From assembly GCF_025506355.1 (NCBI RefSeq), contig NZ_JANZYP010000004.1:51657-115656 (forward strand): 64,000 bases of DNA, read 5' to 3'. This document shows positions 16,944 through 25,844 of the stretch, piece by piece. Both the position numbers and the translations under genes were made by a program. The stretch comes from Sphaerisporangium corydalis (GTDB taxonomy: Bacteria > Actinomycetota > Actinomycetes > Streptosporangiales > Streptosporangiaceae). The notes under the pieces are model-generated. The model searched no databases and was not told where the DNA came from. It worked only from the letters and a program-made list of their open reading frames with translations. The first letter of the stretch is position 1. Each line of letters opens with the position of its first letter.

Positions 16944-18239
16944 GTGACTCACCTCAACGTCAGCCGGCGCGGCTTCCTCGCCGGTGTGGGCGCGCTCGGC
17001 GCCGTATCGGCACTGGGCGCGTGCGCGACCAGCACCTCGTCACGGCCGGTGGCGACCGGATCCGGCAAGGGGTCGTCGGCCCTGCTCCTGAAGTCCCGCG
17101 AGACCAGCGACAAGAGCCGCAAGGCCATGCAGGCGCTGCTCGACGAGTTCGCCAGGCTCAACCCCTCGTACAAGCCGACGCTGAACACCATGGAGGCGGC
17201 GGCCTTCCAGCAGCAGATCCGCGCCGACCTCACGCTCGCCACCCCGCCCGACGTGCTGACCTGGTTCGCCGGCGAGATCGCGAACAACTTCGCCAAGCAG
17301 GGCCTCATGCTCGACGCCGGCTCGGTGTTCCCGGCCAAGGGCTACAGCGAGCAGTTCACCAAGCTGTCCACCGACGCCACCGGCAAGAAGATCTTCATCC
17401 CGACCAACTACTACTGGTGGGGGGTCTTCTACCGGAAGTCCCAGTTCGAGAAGTGGGGCGCCGCCGAGCCCAAGACCTGGGACGAGTTCATCGCGCTGTG
17501 CAAGACGCTGAAGGGCAAGGGCGTGTCACCGCTGGCCCTGCCGCTGTCGGACAGCTCGTGGCTGACCGCGTCGTGGTTCGACTACCTCAACCTGCGGATC
17601 AACGGCGCCGCCTTCCACCGCTCGCTGCTGGCCGGCCAGGAGGCCTACACCGACCCCCGGGTGGCCAAGGTGCTGGACGTCTGGCATGAGGTGCTGCCGT
17701 ACTTCGATCCCGCGGGCAAGGGCCTGGCCTTCCAGGAGTCCTCGGCCAAGTGGCAGCAGGGCAAGAACGCCATGTTCCTGTGCGGCCCGTTCCTCGCCGA
17801 CGCGATGCCAGCCGACGTGAAGCAGGACATCAGCTTCTTCCAGTTCCCGATCATCGACCCGGCGGTGCCGGTCGCCGAGGAGGCCCCGCTGGACGGCTTC
17901 TTCGCCTCCGCGCACTCGGCCAATCCCGAGGGCGCCAAGGCCTTCCTCGGGTACGCCGCCACGCCCGCCGCCCAGGAGCTGTACCTGCGGATCTCGGAGA
18001 ACACGCTGATCCCGGCCAACAGCGACGCCAAGTCCCCGCTGAGCACCCCGCTCATCGAGAAGGGCCGGGCCATGGTGGCCGGGGCCGCCGACGTGACGCA
18101 GTTCTTCAACCGCGACTCCAACGACGACCAGCTCGGCGCCCTGACGACGGCCCTGGTGAGGTTCATCGACAAGCCCGGCGAGGCGCCCGGCATCCTCGAG
18201 CAGTGGCAGAGCGACTCGGCCAAGGCGCGCGGTAACTGA
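16944..18239 (+). CDS. Sugar ABC transporter substrate-binding lipoprotein
   Basis: 431 residues, family 1 extracellular solute-binding protein. The N-terminus combines a twin-arginine motif (SRRGFLAG, 7-14) with a lipobox ending in Cys27 (SALGAC), so it is exported by Tat and lipid-anchored. The start is GTG at 16944 with GGAGG seven bases upstream. The downstream genes are two permeases and an alpha-galactosidase, so the ligand is probably an alpha-galactoside such as melibiose or raffinose (inference from context). Confidence 0.9.
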   Translation: MTHLNVSRRGFLAGVGALGAVSALGACATSTSSRPVATGSGKGSSALLLKSRETSDKSRKAMQALLDEFARLNPSYKPTLNTMEAAAFQQQIRADLTLATPPDVLTWFAGEIANNFAKQGLMLDAGSVFPAKGYSEQFTKLSTDATGKKIFIPTNYYWWGVFYRKSQFEKWGAAEPKTWDEFIALCKTLKGKGVSPLALPLSDSSWLTASWFDYLNLRINGAAFHRSLLAGQEAYTDPRVAKVLDVWHEVLPYFDPAGKGLAFQESSAKWQQGKNAMFLCGPFLADAMPADVKQDISFFQFPIIDPAVPVAEEAPLDGFFASAHSANPEGAKAFLGYAATPAAQELYLRISENTLIPANSDAKSPLSTPLIEKGRAMVAGAADVTQFFNRDSNDDQLGALTTALVRFIDKPGEAPGILEQWQSDSAKARGN

Positions 18240-18241
18240 GC

Positions 18242-19183
18242 ATGGCCACCCTGCCCAAGACGGTCCGGCGCGGATCCCGCGCCCCGGCCGCCCCGCGCCG
18301 GGGCGTCCGCGGCGGGTCCCGGGAGGCGGTGGTCCTCCTGGCGTTCGTGCTCGTCCCGTTCGCCATCGAGATGTTCTGGACCTTCTGGCCCGCGCTGAAC
18401 AGCGTCTACATCTCCCTCACCCGGTGGGACGGCATCGCCCCGCCGGAGTTCGTCGGGCTGGACAACTTCACCCGGATGGCCTCCGACGAGACGTTCCGCA
18501 CGGCGCTCGGCAACACCGTGCTGTGGCTGGTGCTGTTCGGCGGTCTGTCGGTGCTGGGCGGGCTGGCGCTGGCCCTGCTGCTCGACCGGCCGCGCAGGGG
18601 GATCGGGATCTATCGGGCGATCTTCTTCCTGCCCGTGGTGTTCTCGATGGTCGTCACCGCGCTGGTGTGGCGCATGATCTACCAGCCCGAGGGCGTGCTG
18701 AACAGCCTGCTCACCGCCGTCGGGCTGGAGGACCGGGCCCGCATCTGGCTCGGCGAGCCGGAGACGGCGCTGTACGCGCTGCTCCTGCCGGCCCTGTGGC
18801 GGCAGGTCGGGTACGTCATGGTGCTCTTCCTGGCCGGGCTGAAGACGGTGGACCCGCTGCTGCACGAGGCCGCGAAGATGGACGGCGCCACGGCGGTGGA
18901 CCGGTTCCGGTATGTCACGCTGCCGCAGCTCCGCCCGATCAGCACGGTCGTGCTCGCGGTGACCGTGATCGACGCCCTGCGCTCGTTCGACATCGTCTGG
19001 GCGCTGACCAAGGGCGGCCCGTACCACTCCTCCGAGCTGCTGAGCACGTACCAGTTCTCCACCGGAGTGCTGGGGTCCCAGCTCGGCTACGGCTCGGCCC
19101 TCGCCGTGGTGATCTTCGCGCTCACCATCGGCACGATCATCGTCTATCTCGTCCGGAGCCTGCGTGAGGAGGAGGCCGCATGA
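18242..19183 (+). CDS. Sugar ABC transporter permease (MalF type)
   Basis: 313 residues with six main membrane segments and the EAA loop EAAKMDGATAVDRFRYVTLP that contacts the ATPase. It starts two bases after the binding-protein stop and overlaps the next permease gene as ATGA. A basic N-terminal stretch of about 30 residues precedes the first segment. No ATPase is encoded in the cluster; a shared MsiK-like ATPase elsewhere is the usual solution in actinomycetes. Confidence 0.9.
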   Translation: MATLPKTVRRGSRAPAAPRRGVRGGSREAVVLLAFVLVPFAIEMFWTFWPALNSVYISLTRWDGIAPPEFVGLDNFTRMASDETFRTALGNTVLWLVLFGGLSVLGGLALALLLDRPRRGIGIYRAIFFLPVVFSMVVTALVWRMIYQPEGVLNSLLTAVGLEDRARIWLGEPETALYALLLPALWRQVGYVMVLFLAGLKTVDPLLHEAAKMDGATAVDRFRYVTLPQLRPISTVVLAVTVIDALRSFDIVWALTKGGPYHSSELLSTYQFSTGVLGSQLGYGSALAVVIFALTIGTIIVYLVRSLREEEAA

Positions 19184-20004
19184 GGACCACCGGCCGCCGG
19201 CCGTGGCTGTTCCACGGCGGCATGATCGCCCTGGCGGCGCTGTGGCTGCTCCCGCTCCTGCTGGTGCTGGTCACCTCGCTGCGGACCTTCGACGACCTCG
19301 CGGGCGCCGGGCTCGCCAGCCTGCCGGAGAGCCTCACCCTCGACCCCTACTCCCAGGCGCTCGGCGCCGGGGAGTGGCGCTCGATCGTGAACAGCCTGCT
19401 CATCACCGTGCCCGTCGTCGTCGTGACGCTGGTGCTGGCCTCGATGGCGGCCTACGGGCTCGCGCGGCACCGCATCCCGTTCCGCAGGACCATCCTGCTG
19501 CTCATGCTGGCCGGCAACCTGCTCCCCGCCCAGCTCCTGCTGATCCCGGTGCTGAAGCTGACCGAGCAGTTCGGGATCTTCGACAGCCGCATCGGCATGA
19601 TCGTCGTGCTGACCGCGGTGGGCCTGGGCTTCTACACCTTCGTCCTGCACGGCTTCATGCGGGGCATCCCCGAGGAGGTCACCCAGGCCGCCAAGATCGA
19701 CGGGGCCACGACCTTCGGCGTGTACGCGCGCATCGTGCTGCCGCTGACCAAGCCGGCGATGGCCGCGCTCGGGTCGCTGGCCTTCACCTGGACGTTCAAC
19801 GACCTGCTGTGGGCGGTCACTCTCTTGCGCGACGAGACCAAGCTGCCGGTGACCCCGGCCATCCTGGGCATGCAGGGGCAGTACTTCTCGCAGTGGAACG
19901 TCGTCGCCGCCGCCACGGTGATCGCCGCGATCCCCACGGTGGTGGTGTTCCTGCGCTTCCAGCGTTACTTCATCTCAGGCCTGCTGATCGGATCATCGAA
20001 ATGA
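19180..20004 (+). CDS. Sugar ABC transporter permease (MalG type)
   Basis: 274 residues with six membrane segments and the EAA loop QAAKIDGATTFGVYARIVLP. The start ATG overlaps the stop of the partner permease, and its own stop overlaps the ATG of the alpha-galactosidase (ATGA), so transport and hydrolysis are translationally coupled. Confidence 0.9.
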   Translation: MRTTGRRPWLFHGGMIALAALWLLPLLLVLVTSLRTFDDLAGAGLASLPESLTLDPYSQALGAGEWRSIVNSLLITVPVVVVTLVLASMAAYGLARHRIPFRRTILLLMLAGNLLPAQLLLIPVLKLTEQFGIFDSRIGMIVVLTAVGLGFYTFVLHGFMRGIPEEVTQAAKIDGATTFGVYARIVLPLTKPAMAALGSLAFTWTFNDLLWAVTLLRDETKLPVTPAILGMQGQYFSQWNVVAAATVIAAIPTVVVFLRFQRYFISGLLIGSSK

Positions 20005-22088
20005 CACGGTGGGCGCTTCGCACCGCCACGACCTCCTACCAGCTCCGGCTGGCCCCCGGCGGAGGATGGGCCGAGCCGACCTACTGGGGCCCGGCGGTCG
20101 AGGAGACCCTCGCGCCCGGCCCGCTGGAGTACGACGAACCGCCGTCGCACCTCCCGTCCGCCGAGGTGGCCGCCTGCGAGTACGCCCCCTACGGCGTGCG
20201 GCACTTCGGCCAGCTCGACCTGGTCGCCGAACGGCCCCCCGTCTCCGGCGGCGGCGGTCCTGACGCCGTACGCGGCACCGTCTGGCGGTACACCGGCGAC
20301 GAGCGTGACGACGCCGGCGGCACGACCGAGCTGCGCCTCCACTTCGCCGACGACCTCCAGCGGCTCACCGCGACGCTGTGCTACCGCGTCCAGACCGGCC
20401 ATGACGTGGTGGAACGGTGGGCGGAGATCGGCAACGCGGGCGACACCCCGCTGCGGCTGGAACGCGTCCGATCGGCGGCCTTCACCGTGCCGACCCCGGC
20501 CGGAGCCCGGCTGGGCCACCTGCACGGGCAGTGGGCCCAGGAGTTCCGGCCCGCCGAGACCGAGCTGCGCCAGGGCCGGCTCACCCTGGAGAGCCGCTTC
20601 GGGATCACCGGGCTCGCCGCGTCCCCCTGGCTGTCGGTCCGCGCCCTGGACGAGCCGGACGGCCCGACGTGGAGCGCCGCGCTGGCCTGGAGCGGGTCGT
20701 GGACCATCGACGCCGACGTCGACGCGGCGACCGGCCTGACCCGGGTCAGCCTCGGCAGGCTCCCGTCGGAGGCGGCGATCGAGCTGGCCCCCGGCGCGAC
20801 GTTCACCACGCCGGTCGCCTGCGGCCTGTACAGCGGGGAGGGGCCGCAGGGCGCGGCCCGCGCGTGGCATACCTACCAGCGCGGGCTCCGCCGCCCGGTG
20901 CGCCCGCCCATCGTGTACAACTCCTGGTTCGCCACCGGATTCGACGTGCGCGCCGGCCACCAGCTCGAACTGGCCCGCACCGCCGCCGCCATCGGCGTCG
21001 AGACCTTCGTCGTCGACGACGGCTGGTTCACCGGCCGCGACGACGACCGCGGCGGTCTCGGCGACTGGGAGCCCGACCCCGCCAAGTTCCCCGGCGGGTT
21101 CGGCGCGTTCGTCTCCGAGGTGCGCGCGCTCGGCCTGGGCTTCGGCCTGTGGGTGGAACCCGAGGCGGTGAGCCCCCGCTCGCGCCTGTACGCCGAGCAC
21201 CCCGACTGGGTGTACCAGGTCCCCGGCCGGCCGATGACCACCATCCGCAACCAGTACGTGCTGGACCTCGGCCACGACGACGCCGCCGCGTGGGCGTACG
21301 CGACCCTCGACGGCCTGCTCGCCCGCCACGACATCTCCTACCTCAAGTGGGACATGAACCGGCCCATGACCGAGCGCGGCGCCGGGGACGACCGCGACGG
21401 GCGGCACGTCGCGAACTACTACGCCATCCTGGACCGCCTGCGCCGCGACCACCCCGGCGTGTTCCTCGAAGGGTGCGCGGCCGGCGGCGGCCGTGCCGAC
21501 CTCGCGACGGCCGCCCGCCACGACGTGCTGTGGCCCAGCGACAACACCGGGCCGCTCGACCGGCTGGCCGTCCAGCACGGCTTCCTGCACGCCTTCGCCC
21601 CGCACCTGATGAGCTCGTGGGTCACCGACGACGACGGGATCTTCGACACCGCCCCCCGCAGCACGACGTTCCGCTACCTGACCGCGATGTCCGGCGTGCT
21701 CGGCATCGGCGCCGACATCGGCAGGTGGGGGCAGGCCGAGCGGGACGAGGCGGCCCGGTGGATCGGCCTCTACCGGTCGATCAGGGACGTCGTGCGGGAC
21801 GGCGCCGTCCACCAGCACGGCCACCCGCACGGCCCGCTGTACGCCGTGGAGTACGCGCTGGACGACGTCGTGGTCCTGTTCACCTGGCGCACGGGGGCCG
21901 CGCGCGGCTCCGCCACCCACCCCTCCCGCCCGCTCCGCGTACGGTTGCGCGGCGCCGACCCGGGCGCCGCCTACCGGCGCCGGGACGACGGCGCGCGGCA
22001 CAGCGGCGCCGCGCTCGCGTCGGCCGGCCTGGCGCCGCTCCCCGGCGACGGGACCGACGCGTCGGTGATCGTCCTGGAGAGGGTGTGA
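20001..22088 (+). CDS. Alpha-galactosidase, glycoside hydrolase family 36
   Basis: 695 residues: N-terminal beta-sandwich (to about 290), catalytic barrel and short C-terminal beta domain. The nucleophile is Asp451 in YLKWDMNRP and the acid/base is Asp514 in LWPSDNTGPLDRL; FVVDDGWF is the substrate-side DD motif. There is no signal peptide, so it acts in the cytoplasm on imported oligosaccharide and releases galactose. Translationally coupled to the permease (ATGA overlap). Confidence 0.93.
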   Translation: MTRWALRTATTSYQLRLAPGGGWAEPTYWGPAVEETLAPGPLEYDEPPSHLPSAEVAACEYAPYGVRHFGQLDLVAERPPVSGGGGPDAVRGTVWRYTGDERDDAGGTTELRLHFADDLQRLTATLCYRVQTGHDVVERWAEIGNAGDTPLRLERVRSAAFTVPTPAGARLGHLHGQWAQEFRPAETELRQGRLTLESRFGITGLAASPWLSVRALDEPDGPTWSAALAWSGSWTIDADVDAATGLTRVSLGRLPSEAAIELAPGATFTTPVACGLYSGEGPQGAARAWHTYQRGLRRPVRPPIVYNSWFATGFDVRAGHQLELARTAAAIGVETFVVDDGWFTGRDDDRGGLGDWEPDPAKFPGGFGAFVSEVRALGLGFGLWVEPEAVSPRSRLYAEHPDWVYQVPGRPMTTIRNQYVLDLGHDDAAAWAYATLDGLLARHDISYLKWDMNRPMTERGAGDDRDGRHVANYYAILDRLRRDHPGVFLEGCAAGGGRADLATAARHDVLWPSDNTGPLDRLAVQHGFLHAFAPHLMSSWVTDDDGIFDTAPRSTTFRYLTAMSGVLGIGADIGRWGQAERDEAARWIGLYRSIRDVVRDGAVHQHGHPHGPLYAVEYALDDVVVLFTWRTGAARGSATHPSRPLRVRLRGADPGAAYRRRDDGARHSGAALASAGLAPLPGDGTDASVIVLERV

Positions 22089-22090
22089 CC

Positions 22091-22837
22091 ATGGAACGGA
22101 ACCTGCTGGCGGGCAAGGTGGCGGTGGTGACCGGCGCGGCGTCGGGCATCGGCGCCGCCGTGGTCGCCCGCTTCCTGGCCGAGGGCGCGCGCGTGATCGC
22201 CGTCGACCTGGCCGCACCGGGACCCGCGCGCCCCGGCGTGGTGCCGGTCACCGGCGACGTCGCCTCGGCCGGCACCTGGGAGCGCGTCGCGGAGCTGGCC
22301 GCGACCGAGTTCGGCCGCCTGGACGTGCTGCACTCCAACGCCGGTGTGGTCGTCCGTGCCCCCGCGCACGAGCTGGCCGAAGACGACTGGGACCGGCAGA
22401 TCGCGGTCGGCCTGAAGGCCTCCTACCTCGCGGTCCGCGCCTGCGTGGGGCTGCTCGCGGCCAGCGCCGGGGACCGCGACGCCGGCTCGGTCGTGCTGAG
22501 CTCGTCGGTGCACGCCCTGGCCGGCCTGCCCGGCCACCCCGCGTACGCGGCGGCCAAGGGCGGCCTGATCTCCCTGGGCCGCCAGCTCGCCGTGGAGTAC
22601 GGTCCCCGGGTACGGGTCAACACCGTGCTACCCGGCCCCATCCTCACCCCGGCGTGGGACGGCATCGGCGAGGAGGACCGCCGCCGCAGCGTCGCGGGCA
22701 CCGCCGCGCGCCGCTTCGGGTCCCCCGAGGAGGTCGCCGCCGCGGTGACGTTCCTCGCCTCACAGGAGAGCTCCTACGTCACCGGCGCCTGCCTCGTGGT
22801 GGACGGCGGCTGGAGCGCGGTGAAGGATTCCGCATGA
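22091..22837 (+). CDS. SDR-family dehydrogenase, probable galactose 1-dehydrogenase
   Basis: 248 residues, classical short-chain dehydrogenase. The cofactor motif TGAASGIG (14-21), HSNAGV, the Ser-Tyr152-xxx-Lys156 catalytic set and the C-terminal GACLVVDGGWS are all present. The acidic residue after the second strand (AVDL) favours NAD(H). It starts three bases after the alpha-galactosidase stop. The position between a galactosidase and galactonate dehydratase suggests oxidation of galactose to galactono-lactone; this is context, not motif, evidence. Confidence 0.85.
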   Translation: MERNLLAGKVAVVTGAASGIGAAVVARFLAEGARVIAVDLAAPGPARPGVVPVTGDVASAGTWERVAELAATEFGRLDVLHSNAGVVVRAPAHELAEDDWDRQIAVGLKASYLAVRACVGLLAASAGDRDAGSVVLSSSVHALAGLPGHPAYAAAKGGLISLGRQLAVEYGPRVRVNTVLPGPILTPAWDGIGEEDRRRSVAGTAARRFGSPEEVAAAVTFLASQESSYVTGACLVVDGGWSAVKDSA

Positions 22838-22868
22838 TCACAGGTTCCCCCACACGAGGACGGCGAAA

Positions 22869-23573
22869 TTGAGCGTCTACCCAGGCCGCGGCGTGCACGG
22901 CCAGGTCGTCGAGGCCATCGGCCGGCGGATCGTCACCGGCCAGGATGCCCCCGGCTCCACCCTCGACCTGGACTCGCTGGAGGTCACCTACGACGTCAGC
23001 AAGACCGTCGTCCGCGAGGCGCTGAAGGTCCTGGCGGCGAAGGGGCTGGTGGACGCCCGGCCCAAGCGGGGCACGTTCGTCCGGCCCCGCTCGGAGTGGA
23101 GCCTGCTCGACCCCGACCTGCTGCGCTGGCAGTTCGAGGACCCCATGGGGTCGGGGATGCTCGACGACCTGTACGAGGTGCGGATCATCGTGGAACCGGC
23201 CGGCGCCCGACTGGCCGCCGGACGCCGCACCGAGGAGGACCTCGCGCGGCTCACGGCGACGCTGGCCGAGGTCACCCCGCGGTCCGGGGCCAAGGAGATC
23301 GTCAAGGCCGACCTGGCGTTCCACCGCCAGCTCCTCGAGGCCTCGCACAACGAGTTACTGATCCGGATGGAGTACATCATCGAGATCGGCCTGCGCGCAC
23401 GCGACCTGCTCGTCCACGCCGAGGGGCACCGGGAGGACTTCCTGCCGCCGCACCAGGCGGTGCTGGAGGCCGTGCGCGCCGCCGACGCCGACGGCGCCGA
23501 GCGGGCGATGCGCGCGCTGCTGGAGAAGGCCGCCAAGGACGAGCAGGAGATCAAGGGCCGGGAGTGGCGGTGA
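22869..23573 (+). CDS. GntR-family regulator, FCD type
   Basis: 234 residues. The winged HTH (about 10-75, with YDVSKTVVREALKVLAAKGLV) is followed by an all-helical FCD domain whose metal/ligand residues fall in DLAFHRQLLEASHN and PPHQAVLEAV. The start is TTG at 22869 with AGGA eight bases upstream. FCD regulators of sugar-acid pathways (for example DgoR) respond to galactonate; here it probably controls the whole cluster through the inverted repeat at 16841-16867. Confidence 0.9.
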   Translation: MSVYPGRGVHGQVVEAIGRRIVTGQDAPGSTLDLDSLEVTYDVSKTVVREALKVLAAKGLVDARPKRGTFVRPRSEWSLLDPDLLRWQFEDPMGSGMLDDLYEVRIIVEPAGARLAAGRRTEEDLARLTATLAEVTPRSGAKEIVKADLAFHRQLLEASHNELLIRMEYIIEIGLRARDLLVHAEGHREDFLPPHQAVLEAVRAADADGAERAMRALLEKAAKDEQEIKGREWR

Positions 23574-24715
23574 AAATCGCCCGGATCGAGACGTTCCTGG
23601 TGCCGCCCCGGTGGCTGTTCTGCCGCGTGGAGACCGACGACGGGGTGGTCGGGTGGGGCGAACCGGTCGTGGAGGGCCGCGCCGAGGCGGTCCGCGCGAC
23701 CGTGCACGTCCTGGAGGAGTACCTCATCGGGCGCGACCCCCTCACGATCGAGGACCACTGGCAGGTCATGGCCAGAGGCGGCTTCTACCGGGGCGGGCCG
23801 GTCCTGTCCAGCGCCCTGGCCGGCCTGGACCAGGCCCTGTGGGACATCGCCGGCAAGGCGTACGGCGCCCCGGTGCACGCCCTGCTCGGCGGGGCGGTGC
23901 GCGACCGGGTCCGCATGTACGCGTGGGCGGGCGGGGACGAACCCGGCGAACTCGCCGACAGCGTCAGCGAGCGGATCGAGGCGGGGTTCACCGCGGTCAA
24001 GGTCAACGCCGTCGGGCGGGTGCCCGCGCTCGCGACGGCCGCCGACCTCGACGGCGTCGTCCAGCGGGTCGCGCTGGCCAGGGAACTGCTCGGGCCGGGG
24101 CGCGACCTGGCCGTCGACTTCCACGGCCGGGTCTCGGCGTCGGACGCGCGGCGCGTCCTGCCGCTCATCGCCCCCTACCACCCGATGTTCGCCGAGGAAC
24201 CGGTGCTCCCCGACCGGCCGCACCTGCTGCGGGACGTCGTGACCGCCAGCAGCGTGCCGATCGCCACCGGGGAGCGCCTGTACTCGCGGTGGGACTTCCG
24301 CCCGGTGCTGGAGGCCGGGGTCGCCGTGGTCCAGCCCGACCTGTCGCACGCCGGAGGCATCTCCGAGGTGCGCAGAATCGCCGCCCTGGCCGAGGTGTGG
24401 GACGCGCGGCTGGCCCCGCACTGCCCGCTCGGCCCGCTGGCCCTGGCCGCCAGCCTCCAGGTCGCCTTCGCGGCGCCCAACTTCCTCATCCAGGAGCACT
24501 CGATCGGCATCCACTACAACGACGGCGCCGACCTGCTGGACTACGTCCTCGACCCCGAGGTGTTCCGCTTCACCGCCGGCCACGTCGCCCGGCCGGCCGG
24601 ACCCGGGCTGGGCGTGCGGATCGACGAGGCCGCGGTGCGGCGGGCCGACAAGTCGGGGCACGCCTGGCGCAACCCGATCTGGCGGCACGACGACGGCGGC
24701 CTCGCCGAATGGTGA
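23570..24715 (+). CDS. dgoD: D-galactonate dehydratase
   Basis: 381 residues, enolase superfamily. Metal ligands Asp183, Glu209 and Glu235 and the catalytic His185 (VDFHGR) coincide with the numbering I recall for E. coli DgoD, and His284 (LAPHCPLG) is one off its His285. The enzyme dehydrates D-galactonate to 2-keto-3-deoxygalactonate. The GTG at 23570 overlaps the regulator's stop as GTGA, and its last codons overlap the start of the mutarotase-like gene. Confidence 0.93.
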   Translation: MKIARIETFLVPPRWLFCRVETDDGVVGWGEPVVEGRAEAVRATVHVLEEYLIGRDPLTIEDHWQVMARGGFYRGGPVLSSALAGLDQALWDIAGKAYGAPVHALLGGAVRDRVRMYAWAGGDEPGELADSVSERIEAGFTAVKVNAVGRVPALATAADLDGVVQRVALARELLGPGRDLAVDFHGRVSASDARRVLPLIAPYHPMFAEEPVLPDRPHLLRDVVTASSVPIATGERLYSRWDFRPVLEAGVAVVQPDLSHAGGISEVRRIAALAEVWDARLAPHCPLGPLALAASLQVAFAAPNFLIQEHSIGIHYNDGADLLDYVLDPEVFRFTAGHVARPAGPGLGVRIDEAAVRRADKSGHAWRNPIWRHDDGGLAEW

Positions 24716-24789
24716 ACGCCCCCGTCCCCCGCCGAATGGTGAGCGCCCCGGTCCCCCGCCCAATGGTGAGCGCCCCCGTCCCCCTGCGC
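24709..24789. repeat. 27-bp tandem repeat, 3 copies, at the dgoD/mutarotase junction
   Basis: Units start at 24709, 24736 and 24763, each opening ATGGTGA. The first unit contains the stop codon of dgoD in another frame. Each unit brings its own in-frame ATG for the mutarotase-like gene. Confidence 0.9.
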
Positions 24790-25761
24790 GCCCGCTTCGA
24801 CCCGGCCCTCGGCGGGCGGTGGACCTCGCTGGCCGGCGGCGGCCGCGAGTGGCTCTGGTCCCGCGACGAACCTGCCCGCGCCGCCGCCGTCCCGGGAGCC
24901 GCGTTCGCCGACGCGGGCGGCCTGGAGGAATGCGTCCCCACCATCCGCGGCCTCCCCGACCACGGCGACGCCTGGTCCCGCCCTTGGCACACCCCCGGAC
25001 CCGGCCCGGCGGGCGCGGGTTCGTTTCACGGCCGGGCGGGCGCGGGTTCGTCGAACAGACCGGCGGGCTTGGGCTTGGAAGGCGGCCCGGCGGGCGCGGA
25101 TTCGTTTCACGGCCGGGCGGGAGCGGGTGTGGAGAGCGGCGTTCGGTGTGCGGACTTCGAGCTGGTACGTGTGGTCACGCACGAGGCGGGGGCGGTGGTG
25201 GCCGATTACCGCCTGTCCGCCTCCCCCGGCTACACGTTCGTCTGGGCCGCCCACGCCCTGCTCGACCTCGGCGAGGACGCCCGCGTCCTCGCGCCCCCCG
25301 GCACCCCGGTCCGCCTCTACCCCGAAGCCGCCCCGCCCGGACCGGGTGGGCGTACGGCGCCGCCCGGATCGGCGGGGCGGCCTGTTCCGTATGTGGAAGG
25401 CCTCTGGCCGATGCCGTTCGGGGTGCCGCTCGACCGGCTCGGGCCGGATGACGGGACCGCCGTCGGGGCCATCCTGCGCCACGGCGCGGTCCGGGTCACC
25501 GACGGCGGCGACACCCTGAGCCTGCGCGTCGAGGCACCCACGGGCGTCCCCGTCTCGACCGCACTATGGCGCAATTTGGGCGGGTTCCCCGCCGGCGCCC
25601 CCTACCGCAGCGTCGGCGTGGAGCCCATGCTCGGCGCGGTGTTCGACCTGGCCGAAGCGGGCCCCGGCGACGCCGCCGTGGTCCCGCCGTCCGGCGAACT
25701 GACCTGGCGTCTCGTCCTGACCGCAGAACGCGTGACCATCCCGGAAAGGCGGAACCCGTGA
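24709..25761 (+). CDS. Aldose 1-epimerase (mutarotase)-like protein with repeat insertions
   Basis: 350 residues. Mutarotase-superfamily features include GGLEECVPTIRGLPDHGDAW with the conserved His, and a C-terminal sugar-binding strand set ending GVEPMLGAVFDL. It would speed interconversion of galactose anomers or bind a related sugar. The first 27 residues are three copies of MVxAPVPxx encoded by a 27-bp repeat, so three ATGs (24709, 24736, 24763) are all possible starts; the last is nearest the domain. A second array (25009-25143) inserts about 45 Gly/Ala-rich residues in a loop. Confidence 0.75.
   Translation: MVNAPVPRRMVSAPVPRPMVSAPVPLRARFDPALGGRWTSLAGGGREWLWSRDEPARAAAVPGAAFADAGGLEECVPTIRGLPDHGDAWSRPWHTPGPGPAGAGSFHGRAGAGSSNRPAGLGLEGGPAGADSFHGRAGAGVESGVRCADFELVRVVTHEAGAVVADYRLSASPGYTFVWAAHALLDLGEDARVLAPPGTPVRLYPEAAPPGPGGRTAPPGSAGRPVPYVEGLWPMPFGVPLDRLGPDDGTAVGAILRHGAVRVTDGGDTLSLRVEAPTGVPVSTALWRNLGGFPAGAPYRSVGVEPMLGAVFDLAEAGPGDAAVVPPSGELTWRLVLTAERVTIPERRNP
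25009..25143. repeat. 27-bp in-frame tandem repeat, 5 degenerate copies
   Basis: Nine-codon units at 25009, 25036, 25063, 25090 and 25117 encode AGAGSFHGR, AGAGSSNRP, AGLGLEGGP, AGADSFHGR and AGAGVESGV. Units 1 and 4 are nearly identical. The reading frame is preserved. Confidence 0.85.
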
Positions 25762-25844
25762 CGACCCATCCCGAAAGGCCGAACGCGTGAAGACCCGTCC
25801 CAGAAGACGGATCCCGTGATGACCCGTCCCGGAAAGGACGTGCG
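25732..25844. repeat. 29-bp tandem repeat, 4 copies, forming the leader of the aldolase gene
   Basis: Units start at GTG 25732, 25758, 25787 and 25816 (the first is three bases short). Each contains GTGA, CCC and a purine-rich ribosome-site-like stretch (GGAAAGG or variant). The last unit supplies the real ribosome site of the aldolase at 25845; the first overlaps the mutarotase stop. Confidence 0.85.

Noticed and set aside
19965..22217. A 750-codon frame antisense to the alpha-galactosidase
   Set aside because: It mirrors the GH36 gene in a GC-rich sequence and has no recognisable domain; the forward gene has full catalytic motifs and coupling.
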